Assembly: GCA_027687465.1 (NCBI GenBank)
Contig: JAQCQR010000003.1
Location: 62,001-126,000 of the forward strand
Direction of reading: 5' to 3'
Origin: Coriobacteriaceae bacterium AF08-21
GTDB taxonomy: Bacteria > Actinomycetota > Coriobacteriia > Coriobacteriales > Coriobacteriaceae
DNA: 64,000 nucleotides
A model generated the notes under the pieces. That model searched no databases, had not been told where the DNA came from, and worked only from the letters and a program-made list of their open reading frames with translations. Positions 16,772-27,650 of the stretch are shown in pieces. Each line of letters starts with the position of its first letter. The stretch's first letter is position 1. Both the position numbers and the translations under genes were made by a program.

Positions 16772-17500
16772 TTACTCGGCCTTGGGCTCAGCGGCCATCT
16801 CGGCCTCGGAGACCTGCTCCTTACCGGAGCCAGCGAGGCAGGCGTCAGCCATGAGCTCGCACATAAGGGTGACAGCAGAGATAGCGTCATCGTTGCAGGG
16901 GATGCCGTACTCGACCTCGTCGGGATCGGAGTTGGTGTCGATCAGAGCGACGACGGGGATGTTCAGGCGCTGAGCCTCCTTGATGGCGTTCTCCTCGCGC
17001 TTGGTGTCGATGACGAAGAGAGCCTGGGGCAGACCCTTCATGTCACGGGCACCACCGAGGTTGGTCTGGAGCTTGGTGAGCTCCTTGCCGAGAACAGCCT
17101 GCTCCTTCTTGGGGAGCACTGCCATGCGGCCGTCCTCGACCATGGCCTCGAGCTCCTCCATGCGGTTGATGCGGGAGCGGATGGTGACGAAGTTGGTCAG
17201 CATGCCGCCGAGCCAACGCTGGTTGATGTAAGGCATGTTGGCGCGCTCAGCAGCGTTCTTGACGGCCTCCTGAGCCTGCTTCTTGGTGCCGACGAACAGC
17301 ACGTTGCCGCCCTTGGCGACGTTCTTGACGAAGGTGTAGGCCTGGTCGGCGTCGAGGATGGTCTGCTTGAGGTCGAGGATGTAGATGCCGTTGCGCTCAC
17401 CGAAGATGAACGGCTTCATCTTGGGGTTCCAGCGACGGGTCTGGTGACCGAAGTGGCAGCCGGCCTCGAGCAGGGTGCGGATATTAATCTTGGTAGCCAT
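16772..17500 (-). CDS. rpsB: 30S ribosomal protein S2
   Basis: 242 residues. Typical start [48 protein letters not shown] and the nucleotide-like loop [13 protein letters not shown]. The acidic C-terminal tail is common in Actinobacteria. ATG 17500 follows AGGAGGTTTAAC. A good promoter at 17642-17670 gives a leader of about 135 bases, long enough for autogenous control by S2, which is known for rpsB in several bacteria. Confidence 0.97.
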   Translation of the reverse strand: MATKINIRTLLEAGCHFGHQTRRWNPKMKPFIFGERNGIYILDLKQTILDADQAYTFVKNVAKGGNVLFVGTKKQAQEAVKNAAERANMPYINQRWLGGMLTNFVTIRSRINRMEELEAMVEDGRMAVLPKKEQAVLGKELTKLQTNLGGARDMKGLPQALFVIDTKREENAIKEAQRLNIPVVALIDTNSDPDEVEYGIPCNDDAISAVTLMCELMADACLAGSGKEQVSEAEMAAEPKAE

Positions 17501-17641
17501 GTTAAACCTCCTGTGGTTTGCCTCCGCGCGGGGTCATCCTCCAAAACCAACCCGGACATGTGCTACCAAAGCCCGGGCACCACGGTATGAAGTAGCCGCG
17601 CGTGCGTGATAAAAACCTGTTGCCGTGAAGCAACCCGATGA

Positions 17642-17670
17642 ATGATAGCAGGAATGCATCTTCCTGCCAA
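17642..17670 (-). promoter_or_regulatory. rpsB promoter
   Basis: On the minus strand TTGGCA (-35) and TATCAT (-10) are separated by exactly 17 bases, ahead of rpsB and after the xerC stop. The spacer carries a small inverted repeat GGAA/TTCC. Transcription would begin near 17635. Confidence 0.7.
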
Positions 17671-17719
17671 CCCGCAATCAAAACCACACACCTGAGTGCG
17701 GCGCAGGACGTCCCAGCCA

Positions 17720-18640
17720 CTATTCGCCGCGGGGATGGGCTTGAGCCACGGCCCGCTTAAGCCGATCGGGCGTGAGATGCGTGTAGATCTGCGTCGTGGA
17801 CAGGCTCGCATGACCCAGCAGCTCTTGAACCGAGCGCAGGTCCGCACCGCCCTCGAGCAAGTCGGTCGCAAAGGTATGGCGCATCGCATGCGGGGCGATG
17901 TCGGCAGGCATGCCGGCGAGCGTCGCCAGCGTATGAAACCGCCGCCTGAGCATGGCGGCACTCATGCGATTACCGCGCGCCGATATAAGCAACGGATGCG
18001 GCCCGGTAACGGGGTCACGACGCTTTGCCTGAGCGAGCAACTCCGGCCTTCCCTCCTCAATATAGAGACGCGTCGCCTCGAGCGCACGACGATACAGAGG
18101 GACGATACGTTCTTTGCTCCCCTTGCCCCACAGGCGCAGCGTGCGTTCGGACCACGCAATGGACTCCACATTGAGTGCTGCGAGCTCAGAGATACGGGCG
18201 CCCGAGGCATAGAGCAGCTCGAGCATCGCCGCATCGCGCAGTCCCGCGGGTGTTGAGGTATCAGGCGTCTTGAGCAGCGCCTCCACCTGTTGGGTCGTCA
18301 GCACACCAGGTAGATCGCGCGGGAGCTTGGGCGAGGAAATTGCCGAGACCACATCGCCCTCCACGACCCCCTCGGCAGCCATCCAGCGATAGAGAGATCG
18401 AATAGCCGACAGGTGCGCCGCAAGCGTTCGGGGAGCCACCTGCTCACGCGAAAGCTCAGCAAGATAGCGACGAATGGTGCGCACGTCGGCAGCGAAAGCA
18501 TCGATATCCTCACGCTCGCACCAGGCAGCAAAGCGCTCCAGCCTCGAGCCATAGGCCGTCACCGTGTTGGGAGAAAGCCCCTCGACGCGTGCGATATAGG
18601 CGATAAAAGAGTCGACGGTGTCGTACAGGTCAAAGGCTAT
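17720..18640 (-). CDS. xerC: Tyrosine recombinase, XerC/XerD family (non-standard start)
   Basis: Site-specific recombinase probably resolving chromosome dimers. Catalytic set complete: Arg in SGARISELAALN, Lys in GKGSKER, HAMRH, His in LLGHAS and Tyr in IYTHLTP. The first standard start (GTG 18562) would cut off part of the core-binding domain: the sequence just upstream, in frame and ending in FIAYIARVEGLSPNT, is typical XerC. No ATG, GTG or TTG exists between an in-frame TGA and that GTG. An ATA at 18640, overlapping the trmFO stop (ATAG) with GGAGG nine bases upstream, gives 306 residues, the normal family length, and is used here. The start is the uncertain point. Confidence 0.85.
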   Translation of the reverse strand: MAFDLYDTVDSFIAYIARVEGLSPNTVTAYGSRLERFAAWCEREDIDAFAADVRTIRRYLAELSREQVAPRTLAAHLSAIRSLYRWMAAEGVVEGDVVSAISSPKLPRDLPGVLTTQQVEALLKTPDTSTPAGLRDAAMLELLYASGARISELAALNVESIAWSERTLRLWGKGSKERIVPLYRRALEATRLYIEEGRPELLAQAKRRDPVTGPHPLLISARGNRMSAAMLRRRFHTLATLAGMPADIAPHAMRHTFATDLLEGGADLRSVQELLGHASLSTTQIYTHLTPDRLKRAVAQAHPRGE

Positions 18641-19974
18641 GACCGGTCGCCTCCAAATAGATCGGGGCGAGTGGCCAGATAGGCATCAAGGGACTCGAGC
18701 GCACGGTCCGCATAGGCCTGGTAGCGGTCGCGCTTGCTGCGGCGCTTACCATCCTCGAGTGGCGGCACCAGGCCAAAGTTGACATGCATAGGCTGATAGC
18801 CCACGGTGGCAGGATCGGTCGCATAGCCCACGAGCGCACCCAGGGCGCCCACACGCGGCAACTCGACGCCCGCGACGCCGATAGCCTCGGCATAGGTGTT
18901 GAGCGCCGCGAGCAGACCGGTCGCCACGGCTTCCATGTACCCCTCGGTGCCGGTGATCTGACCGGCCAGGCGCACGCCGGTGCCGGGCACGGCAAAGGAG
19001 CCATCGAGCACGTGCGGGGCGTCGACAAAGGTATTACGGTGCATGACACCGTAGCGGAAGAACTCAGCGTTCTCCAGGCCCGGCACCATATGGAAGACGC
19101 GCTTCTGCTCGCCAAAGGTCAAGTTGGTCTGGAAGCCCACCAGGTTATAGGCGGTCTTCTCCTTATTCTCGGCACGCAGCTGAATCGCCGCCCAGGGACG
19201 ACGACCGGTTCGCGGGTCGGTGAGGCCGACGGGCTTCATGGCGCCAAAGCGAATGGCGTCCTTGCCGGTGCGCGCAACTTCCTCGGCAGGCTGGCAGGCC
19301 TGGAACAGATCGCCGCCCTCAAAGTCCTTGAGCACCACGCGGTCGGCCGTGGTAAGCGCCTCGATAAAGGCCTCGTACTCCTCCTTGTTGAGCGGAGCGT
19401 TGAGATAGTCGCCGCTCCCCTGCTCCTCGTAGCGCGACTGCGAGAACAGCACGTCCATATCGAGCGTGGAGGCATCGACGATCGGCGCCGCGGCATCGAA
19501 GAACGCAAGGGCGTCGCCACCGACGAGCTTCATGACCTCTTCGCTCAGCGCCGGCGAGCACAAGGGGCCGGCGGCAATGACCACGTGACCTTCGGGAATC
19601 TGCGTGACCTCGCCGTGCGCGACCTCGATATTGGGACGGGCGGCAACCTCGGCCTCGACAAGCTCGGAAAACTTGACGCGGTCGACCGCCAGGGCACCGC
19701 CGGCGGGAACAGCCGCGCGATGGGCGCAATCGAGCAGGACTGAACCCATGCGCTTAAGCTCGGCCTTCAGCAAACCAGCCGCGGAATCCGGACGGGTCGA
19801 CTTAAACGAATTGGAGCAGACGAGCTCTGCCAAGTGATCGGTATGGTGAGCCGGGGAGCTCACCTGGGGGCGCATCTCGCACAGCTTTACGGCAAAACCG
19901 CGGTCTGCCAGCTGGATCGCGCATTCCGAACCCGCCAGACCGCCACCGATAACCGTCACCTGATCGAACTGCAT
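18637..19974 (-). CDS. trmFO: tRNA (uracil-54-C5)-methyltransferase, folate-dependent
   Basis: Makes ribothymidine at tRNA position 54 using methylenetetrahydrofolate and FAD. 445 residues. N-terminal FAD fold VIGGGLAGSECAIQLADRG, the conserved ELVCSNSFKS with the catalytic cysteine, FGAMKPVGL, and the C-terminal AGQITGTEGYMEA with GRR-type folate region GRRPWAAIQLR. ATG 19974 has AAAGG nine bases upstream; a TTG two codons earlier is less well spaced. In the operon comM-dprA-trmFO-xerC, the same neighbours (dprA, trmFO, xerC) as in Firmicutes, but topA and hslUV are missing. Confidence 0.95.
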   Translation of the reverse strand: MQFDQVTVIGGGLAGSECAIQLADRGFAVKLCEMRPQVSSPAHHTDHLAELVCSNSFKSTRPDSAAGLLKAELKRMGSVLLDCAHRAAVPAGGALAVDRVKFSELVEAEVAARPNIEVAHGEVTQIPEGHVVIAAGPLCSPALSEEVMKLVGGDALAFFDAAAPIVDASTLDMDVLFSQSRYEEQGSGDYLNAPLNKEEYEAFIEALTTADRVVLKDFEGGDLFQACQPAEEVARTGKDAIRFGAMKPVGLTDPRTGRRPWAAIQLRAENKEKTAYNLVGFQTNLTFGEQKRVFHMVPGLENAEFFRYGVMHRNTFVDAPHVLDGSFAVPGTGVRLAGQITGTEGYMEAVATGLLAALNTYAEAIGVAGVELPRVGALGALVGYATDPATVGYQPMHVNFGLVPPLEDGKRRSKRDRYQAYADRALESLDAYLATRPDLFGGDRS

Positions 19975-19988
19975 CTGCAAACACCTTT

Positions 19989-20924
19989 CTAATTGACACG
20001 TTTTCCATTGTGACCGAAGGGCGTCTGGGCGTGAAGGGCAAACTTGGAGGGCGCATACCTTCCATCCATCATGCGCTCGATAAGGCCCTCGAGTTCAAGC
20101 GAACCCAAGAGTTTGAGTACGCCGACAGCATCGAGCGAGACAAGCGCCGCGATGTCGTCGACCTTGAGCGGAGAGGCGATGAGCGCATGCATCACGGTCT
20201 GCTGTGTTGGATCCAGGTCGGCAATGCCGGGAGCATCGGGGCGCGAGTAGCGCAGGGTGCCGTAGATGCGTGAGATAGCCATCTCGATAGATTCCTCGTC
20301 GATGATGCAGCAAGCACCGTTCGCAATGAGGTAATTCGTGCCACGCGACTCGGGCGATAGGATCGACCCCGGCACGACAAGAAGTTCGCGCCCCAAATCC
20401 ATAGCAGCCTCGGCTGTAGAAAACGTCCCGGAAGGCATACCCGCCTCGGAAACAAAGAGGGCTTGCGACAGGGCCGCGATCACGCGATTGCGGCGCGGAA
20501 AGGCAAACTTGCGCGGACCCATGCCCCACGGAGAGATCGACACGACCGCGCCACCCGTATCGAGCGTTCGCATAATAAGCCCCGCGCTCGAACGCGGGTA
20601 GACCACGTCGGCGCCCGTCCCCAGCACCACGACGTGTTTACCGCCAGCGTTGACCGCAGCCCAACCCGAGGCCTGGTCACAACCGACCGCGCCGCCCGAG
20701 ACTACCGTCACTCCCGCCTCGACCGCCACCTTTGACGCAAGCTCTGCCACGGCAAGACCATACGGCGAGGCCTTGCGCGCGCCGATGATGGAGAGCGCGG
20801 GCGTCGAAAGCACCTCGGGGTTGCCGCGCACATAGAGCGTCTGGGGTACATCAGAAAGGTCCAAAACGGTCTCGGGATACAACGCGTCACCTGGATGCAG
20901 CTCGAAGGTCCCCTCGGCCATCAT
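19989..20924 (-). CDS. dprA: DNA-processing protein DprA (Smf)
   Basis: Loads RecA onto incoming single-stranded DNA during transformation. 311 residues. Rossmann-like domain with SIIGARKASPYG, VSGGAVGCDQASGWAA and FPRRNRVIAALS. A C-terminal winged-helix domain (about residues 225-290, QQTVMHALIASPLKVDDIAA) is present. Start at ATG 20924, next to an ATG at 20921, with GGAGGG upstream; the gene overlaps the comM stop. Together with comM and yraN this suggests DNA uptake or recombination capacity, though no pilus or ComEC genes are in the window. Confidence 0.93.
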   Translation of the reverse strand: MMAEGTFELHPGDALYPETVLDLSDVPQTLYVRGNPEVLSTPALSIIGARKASPYGLAVAELASKVAVEAGVTVVSGGAVGCDQASGWAAVNAGGKHVVVLGTGADVVYPRSSAGLIMRTLDTGGAVVSISPWGMGPRKFAFPRRNRVIAALSQALFVSEAGMPSGTFSTAEAAMDLGRELLVVPGSILSPESRGTNYLIANGACCIIDEESIEMAISRIYGTLRYSRPDAPGIADLDPTQQTVMHALIASPLKVDDIAALVSLDAVGVLKLLGSLELEGLIERMMDGRYAPSKFALHAQTPFGHNGKRVN

Positions 20925-22444
20925 TGGTCCCTCCTTCCCTGGTACATCGCCGCCTCGAGCACGTGGTCCTGCGTCACTTGCTCGCTCTCGGCGACGTCAG
21001 CGATTGTACGCGCGATACGCACCAGGCGCACGATGCCGCGGCCCGTGAGATGCGTGCGCTTCGACAGGCCGAGCACACACTTCTCCGCCGCATCATCGAG
21101 CTCAAAGGTCGAAACGACGCCGTCAATGGACCGTGTCTCGTCATCCCCGGCCTCGGCATCAGCATCGTCCATACGGGATTCGCGCCAAGCGCGAAAAGCG
21201 CGACCGCGCACAACGTAGTCACGTAACTCAGCTGACGACATACCCTCCGCGCCCTCGATAATCACCTGAGGGTCGGGACGGGTCACATCGATCATCATGT
21301 CGATACGGTCGGCCAAAGGACCGCGCAGTTTAGACCGATAGCGCTCGACCATCGCCGCCGAGCAGCGACACGGTACCTCACGATCGCCCAAAAAGCCGCA
21401 GGGGCAGGGATTGCTCGCAGCCAGCAGCTGAAAGCGCGACGGGAAGGTAAAAGCCCCGTCGACGCGTACGATCCTGACGTAGCCGCGTTCGATGGGCTGA
21501 CGCAGCGTCTGCAGCACACCCGTGGGAAACTCGGCAAGCTCGTCCAAAAATAGCACGCCGCCATGAGCAAGGCTGATCTCACCCGGGTGCACCGGGCGCC
21601 CACCGCCGATAAGACCTGCGGTCGAAATACTGTGATGGGGGCTGCGGAAGGGCCGGTGCCCCGCCAACAAGCCATCAATGTTCTCACCCAAAACCGAATG
21701 GATGCACAGCGCCTCCTGTTGATCCTCAACGGAAAGCTCGGGCAGGATGCCGGTCATACGACGGGCGAGCATCGTCTTGCCCGATCCCGGGGACCCGATC
21801 ATGAGCAAGCCGAGTTCTCCTGCCGCCGCAAGCGCCATGCCGCGCTTGGCGACCTCCTGCCCCAGTACGTCGGCATAGTCGAGCTCGGGCTCAAAGGTCG
21901 CCTCGAGCACTTCAGAATCCAAGTAGTGCCGCGCGGCATCGCCCATGCCATGGGCAAGCTGAGACAAATGATCGATGAATCCACAATCCACGCCCGCAAG
22001 CGGCACATGCTGATCGGACCTGCCGGCGATAAAGGACAGCCCCATATCACGCGCCAATAGCTGAAACGCCACCTCGCCCTTGACAGGAAGCACCGTACCG
22101 TCCAAGCCAAGCTCACCAGCGATAAGACAACGATCGAGGTTGTCGCGGGGAATCTGACCATCGGCCGCCAATACCGCGATGGCGATGGGCAGATCAAAGC
22201 CGCTACCGGTCTTGCGAATATCGCCAGGCGCCAGATTGACCGTAATGCCCGAGCGCGGGATCTCGAACCCGGCGGAGCGCATCGCGCAGCGAATACGACC
22301 GCGTGACTCCATCACCTCCATGCTCGGAATGCCGAGCATCTGGATGCCCGGAACGCCACCGGCAAGCGAGACCTCGACCGTGACGTGAATCGCCTCGACG
22401 CCGCGGATGCAGGCCGCGTGAACGGCAAACGTCTCGAACGCCAT
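20921..22444 (-). CDS. comM: ComM/YifB family Mg-chelatase-like AAA ATPase
   Basis: 507 residues. N-terminal ChlI-type domain (PGIQMLGIPSMEVMESRGRI), then an AAA+ module with Walker A GSPGSGKTMLARR, Walker B GGVLFLDELAEFP, and zinc-binding CPCGFLGDREVPCRCS. ComM is a hexameric helicase that promotes branch migration during natural transformation in Gram-negative species. ATG 22444 is chosen: it overlaps the yraN stop as ATGA and starts MAFETFAVHAACIRG like relatives. The 66 codons open upstream lie inside yraN and are not plausible protein. Confidence 0.93.
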   Translation of the reverse strand: MAFETFAVHAACIRGVEAIHVTVEVSLAGGVPGIQMLGIPSMEVMESRGRIRCAMRSAGFEIPRSGITVNLAPGDIRKTGSGFDLPIAIAVLAADGQIPRDNLDRCLIAGELGLDGTVLPVKGEVAFQLLARDMGLSFIAGRSDQHVPLAGVDCGFIDHLSQLAHGMGDAARHYLDSEVLEATFEPELDYADVLGQEVAKRGMALAAAGELGLLMIGSPGSGKTMLARRMTGILPELSVEDQQEALCIHSVLGENIDGLLAGHRPFRSPHHSISTAGLIGGGRPVHPGEISLAHGGVLFLDELAEFPTGVLQTLRQPIERGYVRIVRVDGAFTFPSRFQLLAASNPCPCGFLGDREVPCRCSAAMVERYRSKLRGPLADRIDMMIDVTRPDPQVIIEGAEGMSSAELRDYVVRGRAFRAWRESRMDDADAEAGDDETRSIDGVVSTFELDDAAEKCVLGLSKRTHLTGRGIVRLVRIARTIADVAESEQVTQDHVLEAAMYQGRRDQ

Positions 22445-22929
22445 CACGACACCTGCCAATCGAACGCGTTGTACTGATGCTCGATCTCGGCGATATGCCC
22501 GCCACGAATGGTGACGCCCACGGCATCGAAGCGAATCGCCTTGAGCGGATAATGCTCCATTAGGTAGCAACTTGCGATGCGGCGGTAGCGGCGTTGCTTT
22601 TGGGCGTCCACGGCCTCCTCGGGAAAGACCCGCGTGCTGCAATCCAGTGCAACTCGTCTGGTTTTGACCTCGGCCATCACCACGACATCGTCGAGCTCAT
22701 CGAGCAGCACCAGATCGGCCTCGCCCTCGGTGCAACGATAACCCTGCTCCAGCAAGGTGTAGCCGCGCTCGTTAAAGTAGTCGATGGTGATCAGCTCGCC
22801 CAGCATGCCCAGCTCGCGGGGACTGAGTCCCTTGATAAAGTCGGGCGTCATCGCCCCACAGTCGAGCTCGCCGTTTTCCCAACGCTCCTTGAGTTGCTGC
22901 GTCTTGCTCTTTTTGCTTGCGGCACTCAT
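22444..22929 (-). CDS. yraN: UPF0102 family protein YraN (restriction-endonuclease-like fold)
   Basis: 161 residues. The nuclease-like core shows GEADLVLLDE followed by VVVMAEVKTRR, i.e. the D-x(n)-E-x-K pattern, and the upstream GELITIDYFNERGYTLL helix. No biochemical function is firmly established for the family. An N-terminal extension of about 40 charged residues (MSAASKKSKTQQLKERWENG) is longer than usual. ATG 22929 has AAAGGAGACCCC before it. First gene of the yraN-comM-dprA-trmFO-xerC operon; overlaps comM by one base. Confidence 0.88.
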   Translation of the reverse strand: MSAASKKSKTQQLKERWENGELDCGAMTPDFIKGLSPRELGMLGELITIDYFNERGYTLLEQGYRCTEGEADLVLLDELDDVVVMAEVKTRRVALDCSTRVFPEEAVDAQKQRRYRRIASCYLMEHYPLKAIRFDAVGVTIRGGHIAEIEHQYNAFDWQVS

Positions 22930-23026
22930 GGGGTCTCCTTTCCCGCACACTGCATTGCCCCGATGATGAGGGCACCTTTCATGCGGGTAAGTACCGGAAG
23001 CAAACCAAAAGCTGACCAAATGCCGT

Positions 23027-23069
23027 CAAAAAACGGGCCGTACGCAGCAATGGTGTTGCATACGGCCCG
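23027..23069 (-). terminator. Intrinsic terminator after rnhB
   Basis: CGGGCCGTATGCA and TGCGTACGGCCCG pair with a central interruption and are followed by TTTTTTGACGG on the minus strand. It isolates the yraN operon, so that operon needs its own promoter within 22930-23030; none was clear. Confidence 0.9.
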
Positions 23070-23118
23070 CTTCCAGCAGGTTTATAAAACCCCTGAGGTC
23101 CCTGTCTCCACAATTGAC

Positions 23119-23907
23119 CTAGAAAAGGCGCTCAGTCTGCAGAAAGTTTCCGCAAAAGCTCACGCGGTGCAGTGGACAAAGCCCATGTTTGCGAATGGCC
23201 TCGATATGCTCGGGGCTTGCATAGCCCTTCGACTCGGCCAGATGGTACTCGGGATACTCGGCGTCGTACTCGACCATCATCTCGTCACGCGTGACCTTGG
23301 CCATGATGGACGCCGCGGCGATGCAGGCGATTTTGGCATCGCCCTTCACCACATCGCGCTCGTTAGGAACGGCGCCCAAGGGGTTGCCATCCATGAGGAC
23401 GCAGTCGGGTTCAAGTCCCGTATCGGCCACGGCGCCCGCAACGGCAGTACGGATAGCACGGGCCATGCCCATTTCATCGATATCCTTCGGCGCGATATGG
23501 CAAAAGCCGATGGCAGTCGCCACCTCGGCTATCTTCACCGAGAGCAACTCGCGGCGCGCGGGCGTGAGCTTTTTGGAATCGTTGATACCCCAGACGCGCG
23601 GCTCCATAGGAAGACAGACGGCGCATACCGTCAAAGGACCGGCCACCGATCCGCGGCCCACCTCGTCGACACCAACGACCATACCATCACCGCCGAGCTC
23701 ATGCATAAGCTCGTACATGTCATTGACGCGCTCGCGCTCGGCAAGCTCTTTGTCATGGCGTTTGAGGGCGCGTTCACAAGCCTTGATCACCTGCTGGCGC
23801 GGGTCCTCGCGATAATGCTCCACGAGGGCGGGAATCTCCTCAAACGTAGCGCTCGCCAACTCACCAGCGACCTGCGATGCCGAAACCGAGCTCGTCATGT
23901 TGGCCAT
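23119..23907 (-). CDS. rnhB: Ribonuclease HII
   Basis: Removes RNA from RNA-DNA hybrids and embedded ribonucleotides. 262 residues. Catalytic start VGVDEVGRGSVAGPLTV, then INDSKKLTPARRE, LMDGNPLG and ACIAAASIMAKVTRD. An N-terminal extension of about 75 residues precedes the catalytic core, as in Bacillus RnhB. ATG 23907 follows AAGGAGGGCCTGGT; an ATG six codons upstream would overlap that ribosome site. It lies downstream of rplS behind a terminator. Confidence 0.95.
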   Translation of the reverse strand: MANMTSSVSASQVAGELASATFEEIPALVEHYREDPRQQVIKACERALKRHDKELAERERVNDMYELMHELGGDGMVVGVDEVGRGSVAGPLTVCAVCLPMEPRVWGINDSKKLTPARRELLSVKIAEVATAIGFCHIAPKDIDEMGMARAIRTAVAGAVADTGLEPDCVLMDGNPLGAVPNERDVVKGDAKIACIAAASIMAKVTRDEMMVEYDAEYPEYHLAESKGYASPEHIEAIRKHGLCPLHRVSFCGNFLQTERLF

Positions 23908-23936
23908 ACCAGGCCCTCCTTGCATGCAAATCAGAT

Positions 23937-23966
23937 AAAAAGAAGGGCCACCCGAAGGTGACCCTT
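23937..23966 (-). terminator. Intrinsic terminator after rplS
   Basis: AAGGGTCACC-TTCG-GGTGGCCCTT: a 10-bp stem capped by a stable UUCG tetraloop and followed by CTTTTTATC. It lies between rplS and rnhB. Confidence 0.92.
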
Positions 23967-24000
23967 GTGTCCAAACGAGTGGACAGACGCTGCGATCTTC

Positions 24001-24342
24001 TTAGCGCTTCTCGGGGATGCGAGCAGCCTTGCCCACCTTGTCGCGGAGGTAGTACAGCTTGGCGCGACGGACGCGACCATGACGAACGACCTCGAGCTTG
24101 GCGATCTTGGGGCTGTGAAGCGGGAAGGTACGCTCAACACCGACACCGAAGGACATCTTGCGGACGGTGAAGGTCTCGCGGGCACCGGCGCCGGCCATGC
24201 GGATGACGTCGCCCTGGAAGACCTGGATGCGCTCGCGGTCGCCTTCCTTAATGCGGTAGTGAACCTTGACGTTGTCGGCGACGCGAACCTGAGGAATGTC
24301 CTCGCGGATCTGCTGACGCTCGATTGCGCGGATGTAATCCAT
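24001..24342 (-). CDS. rplS: 50S ribosomal protein L19
   Basis: 113 residues at the subunit interface of the ribosome. Typical features: [52 protein letters not shown] and the basic [18 protein letters not shown] end. ATG 24342 has AAGGA seven bases upstream. It has its own promoter (24412-24439) and terminator, separated here from rpsP-rimM-trmD, which lie 8 kb away, whereas in many bacteria these four form one operon. Confidence 0.96.
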   Translation of the reverse strand: MDYIRAIERQQIREDIPQVRVADNVKVHYRIKEGDRERIQVFQGDVIRMAGAGARETFTVRKMSFGVGVERTFPLHSPKIAKLEVVRHGRVRRAKLYYLRDKVGKAARIPEKR

Positions 24343-24411
24343 GTGCAATTCCTTACTCTTCTAGAGGTGCCGTACCACCTTGGCCGGCACGTAGTTGAAC
24401 AAACGTATTCG

Positions 24412-24439
24412 AGTATACACGCGCGGGTTTCTGCTGCAA
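24412..24439 (-). promoter_or_regulatory. rplS promoter
   Basis: TTGCAG and TATACT with a 16-base spacer on the minus strand. The leader of about 65 bases can fold GTGCCG (24384-24389 region) with CGGCAC, a hairpin just ahead of the ribosome site that might serve in autogenous control. Confidence 0.65.
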
Positions 24440-24553
24440 GAACAATTTTTTGCGCAGACAAAAAGACAAAACCCGCACATGATAACCGCCCGCTTCACGA
24501 ATGAGACGGGCGGTATGAAGGGGGGGCTACGCTAGGCGTCTAAACGCTAAACG

Positions 24554-27304
<2,751 letters not shown>

Positions 27305-27562
27305 GATACTTCCCCTTCCATGCGCTTACGCGCACGACCGTGGTAACGAATCGACCCGCCGGATGCGGGCCGTGAGGGAACTATACGGCGGGTTTTGGGC
27401 AGGCTTGAGCAGAGGGTGCGCGGTTTGGTAAACGTGCTAAAACTAGCGGTAAACGGTAGGTAAAGTTGGTTACCTTATGAAGATACCACTACAAGAAGAA
27501 TGCAGGTCAGATGCGATGTTTTTGCTAAATCGCTTTATCAATTCAGGCTATTTAGCCACTCC
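27305..27562 (-). promoter_or_regulatory. ppdK upstream region with phased GGTAAA repeats
   Basis: On the plus strand GGTAAACG occurs at 27427-27434 and 27448-27455 (21 bp apart) and GGTAAAG at 27459-27465 (11 bp further), i.e. roughly two and one helical turns. A GGTTACC palindrome follows at 27468-27474. A TATAGT (complement of 27380-27385) could be the -10. The remainder of the 345-base gap holds only the REPIN. No open frame was credible. Confidence 0.35.
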
Positions 27563-27640
27563 GATGATTTTTCTGGGACGGGGATTAAAAAATCATTGAG
27601 TACCTAATGATTTTTTAATCCCCGTCCCAGAAAAATCGTC
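27563..27640. repeat. REPIN-like palindrome, copy 1
   Basis: Two 35-base arms (27563-27597 and 27606-27640) are inverted copies with one mismatch, around the eight-base loop GAGTACCT. Each arm reads GATTTTTCTGGGACGGGGAT followed by TAAAAAATCATT. A second copy sits at 61294-61369. The size and two-headed layout match REPINs, which are mobilised by RAYT enzymes; the repeat differs in sequence from the flanks of the RAYT at 2.5 kb. Confidence 0.85.
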
Positions 27641-27650
27641 ACAGAAAGGA

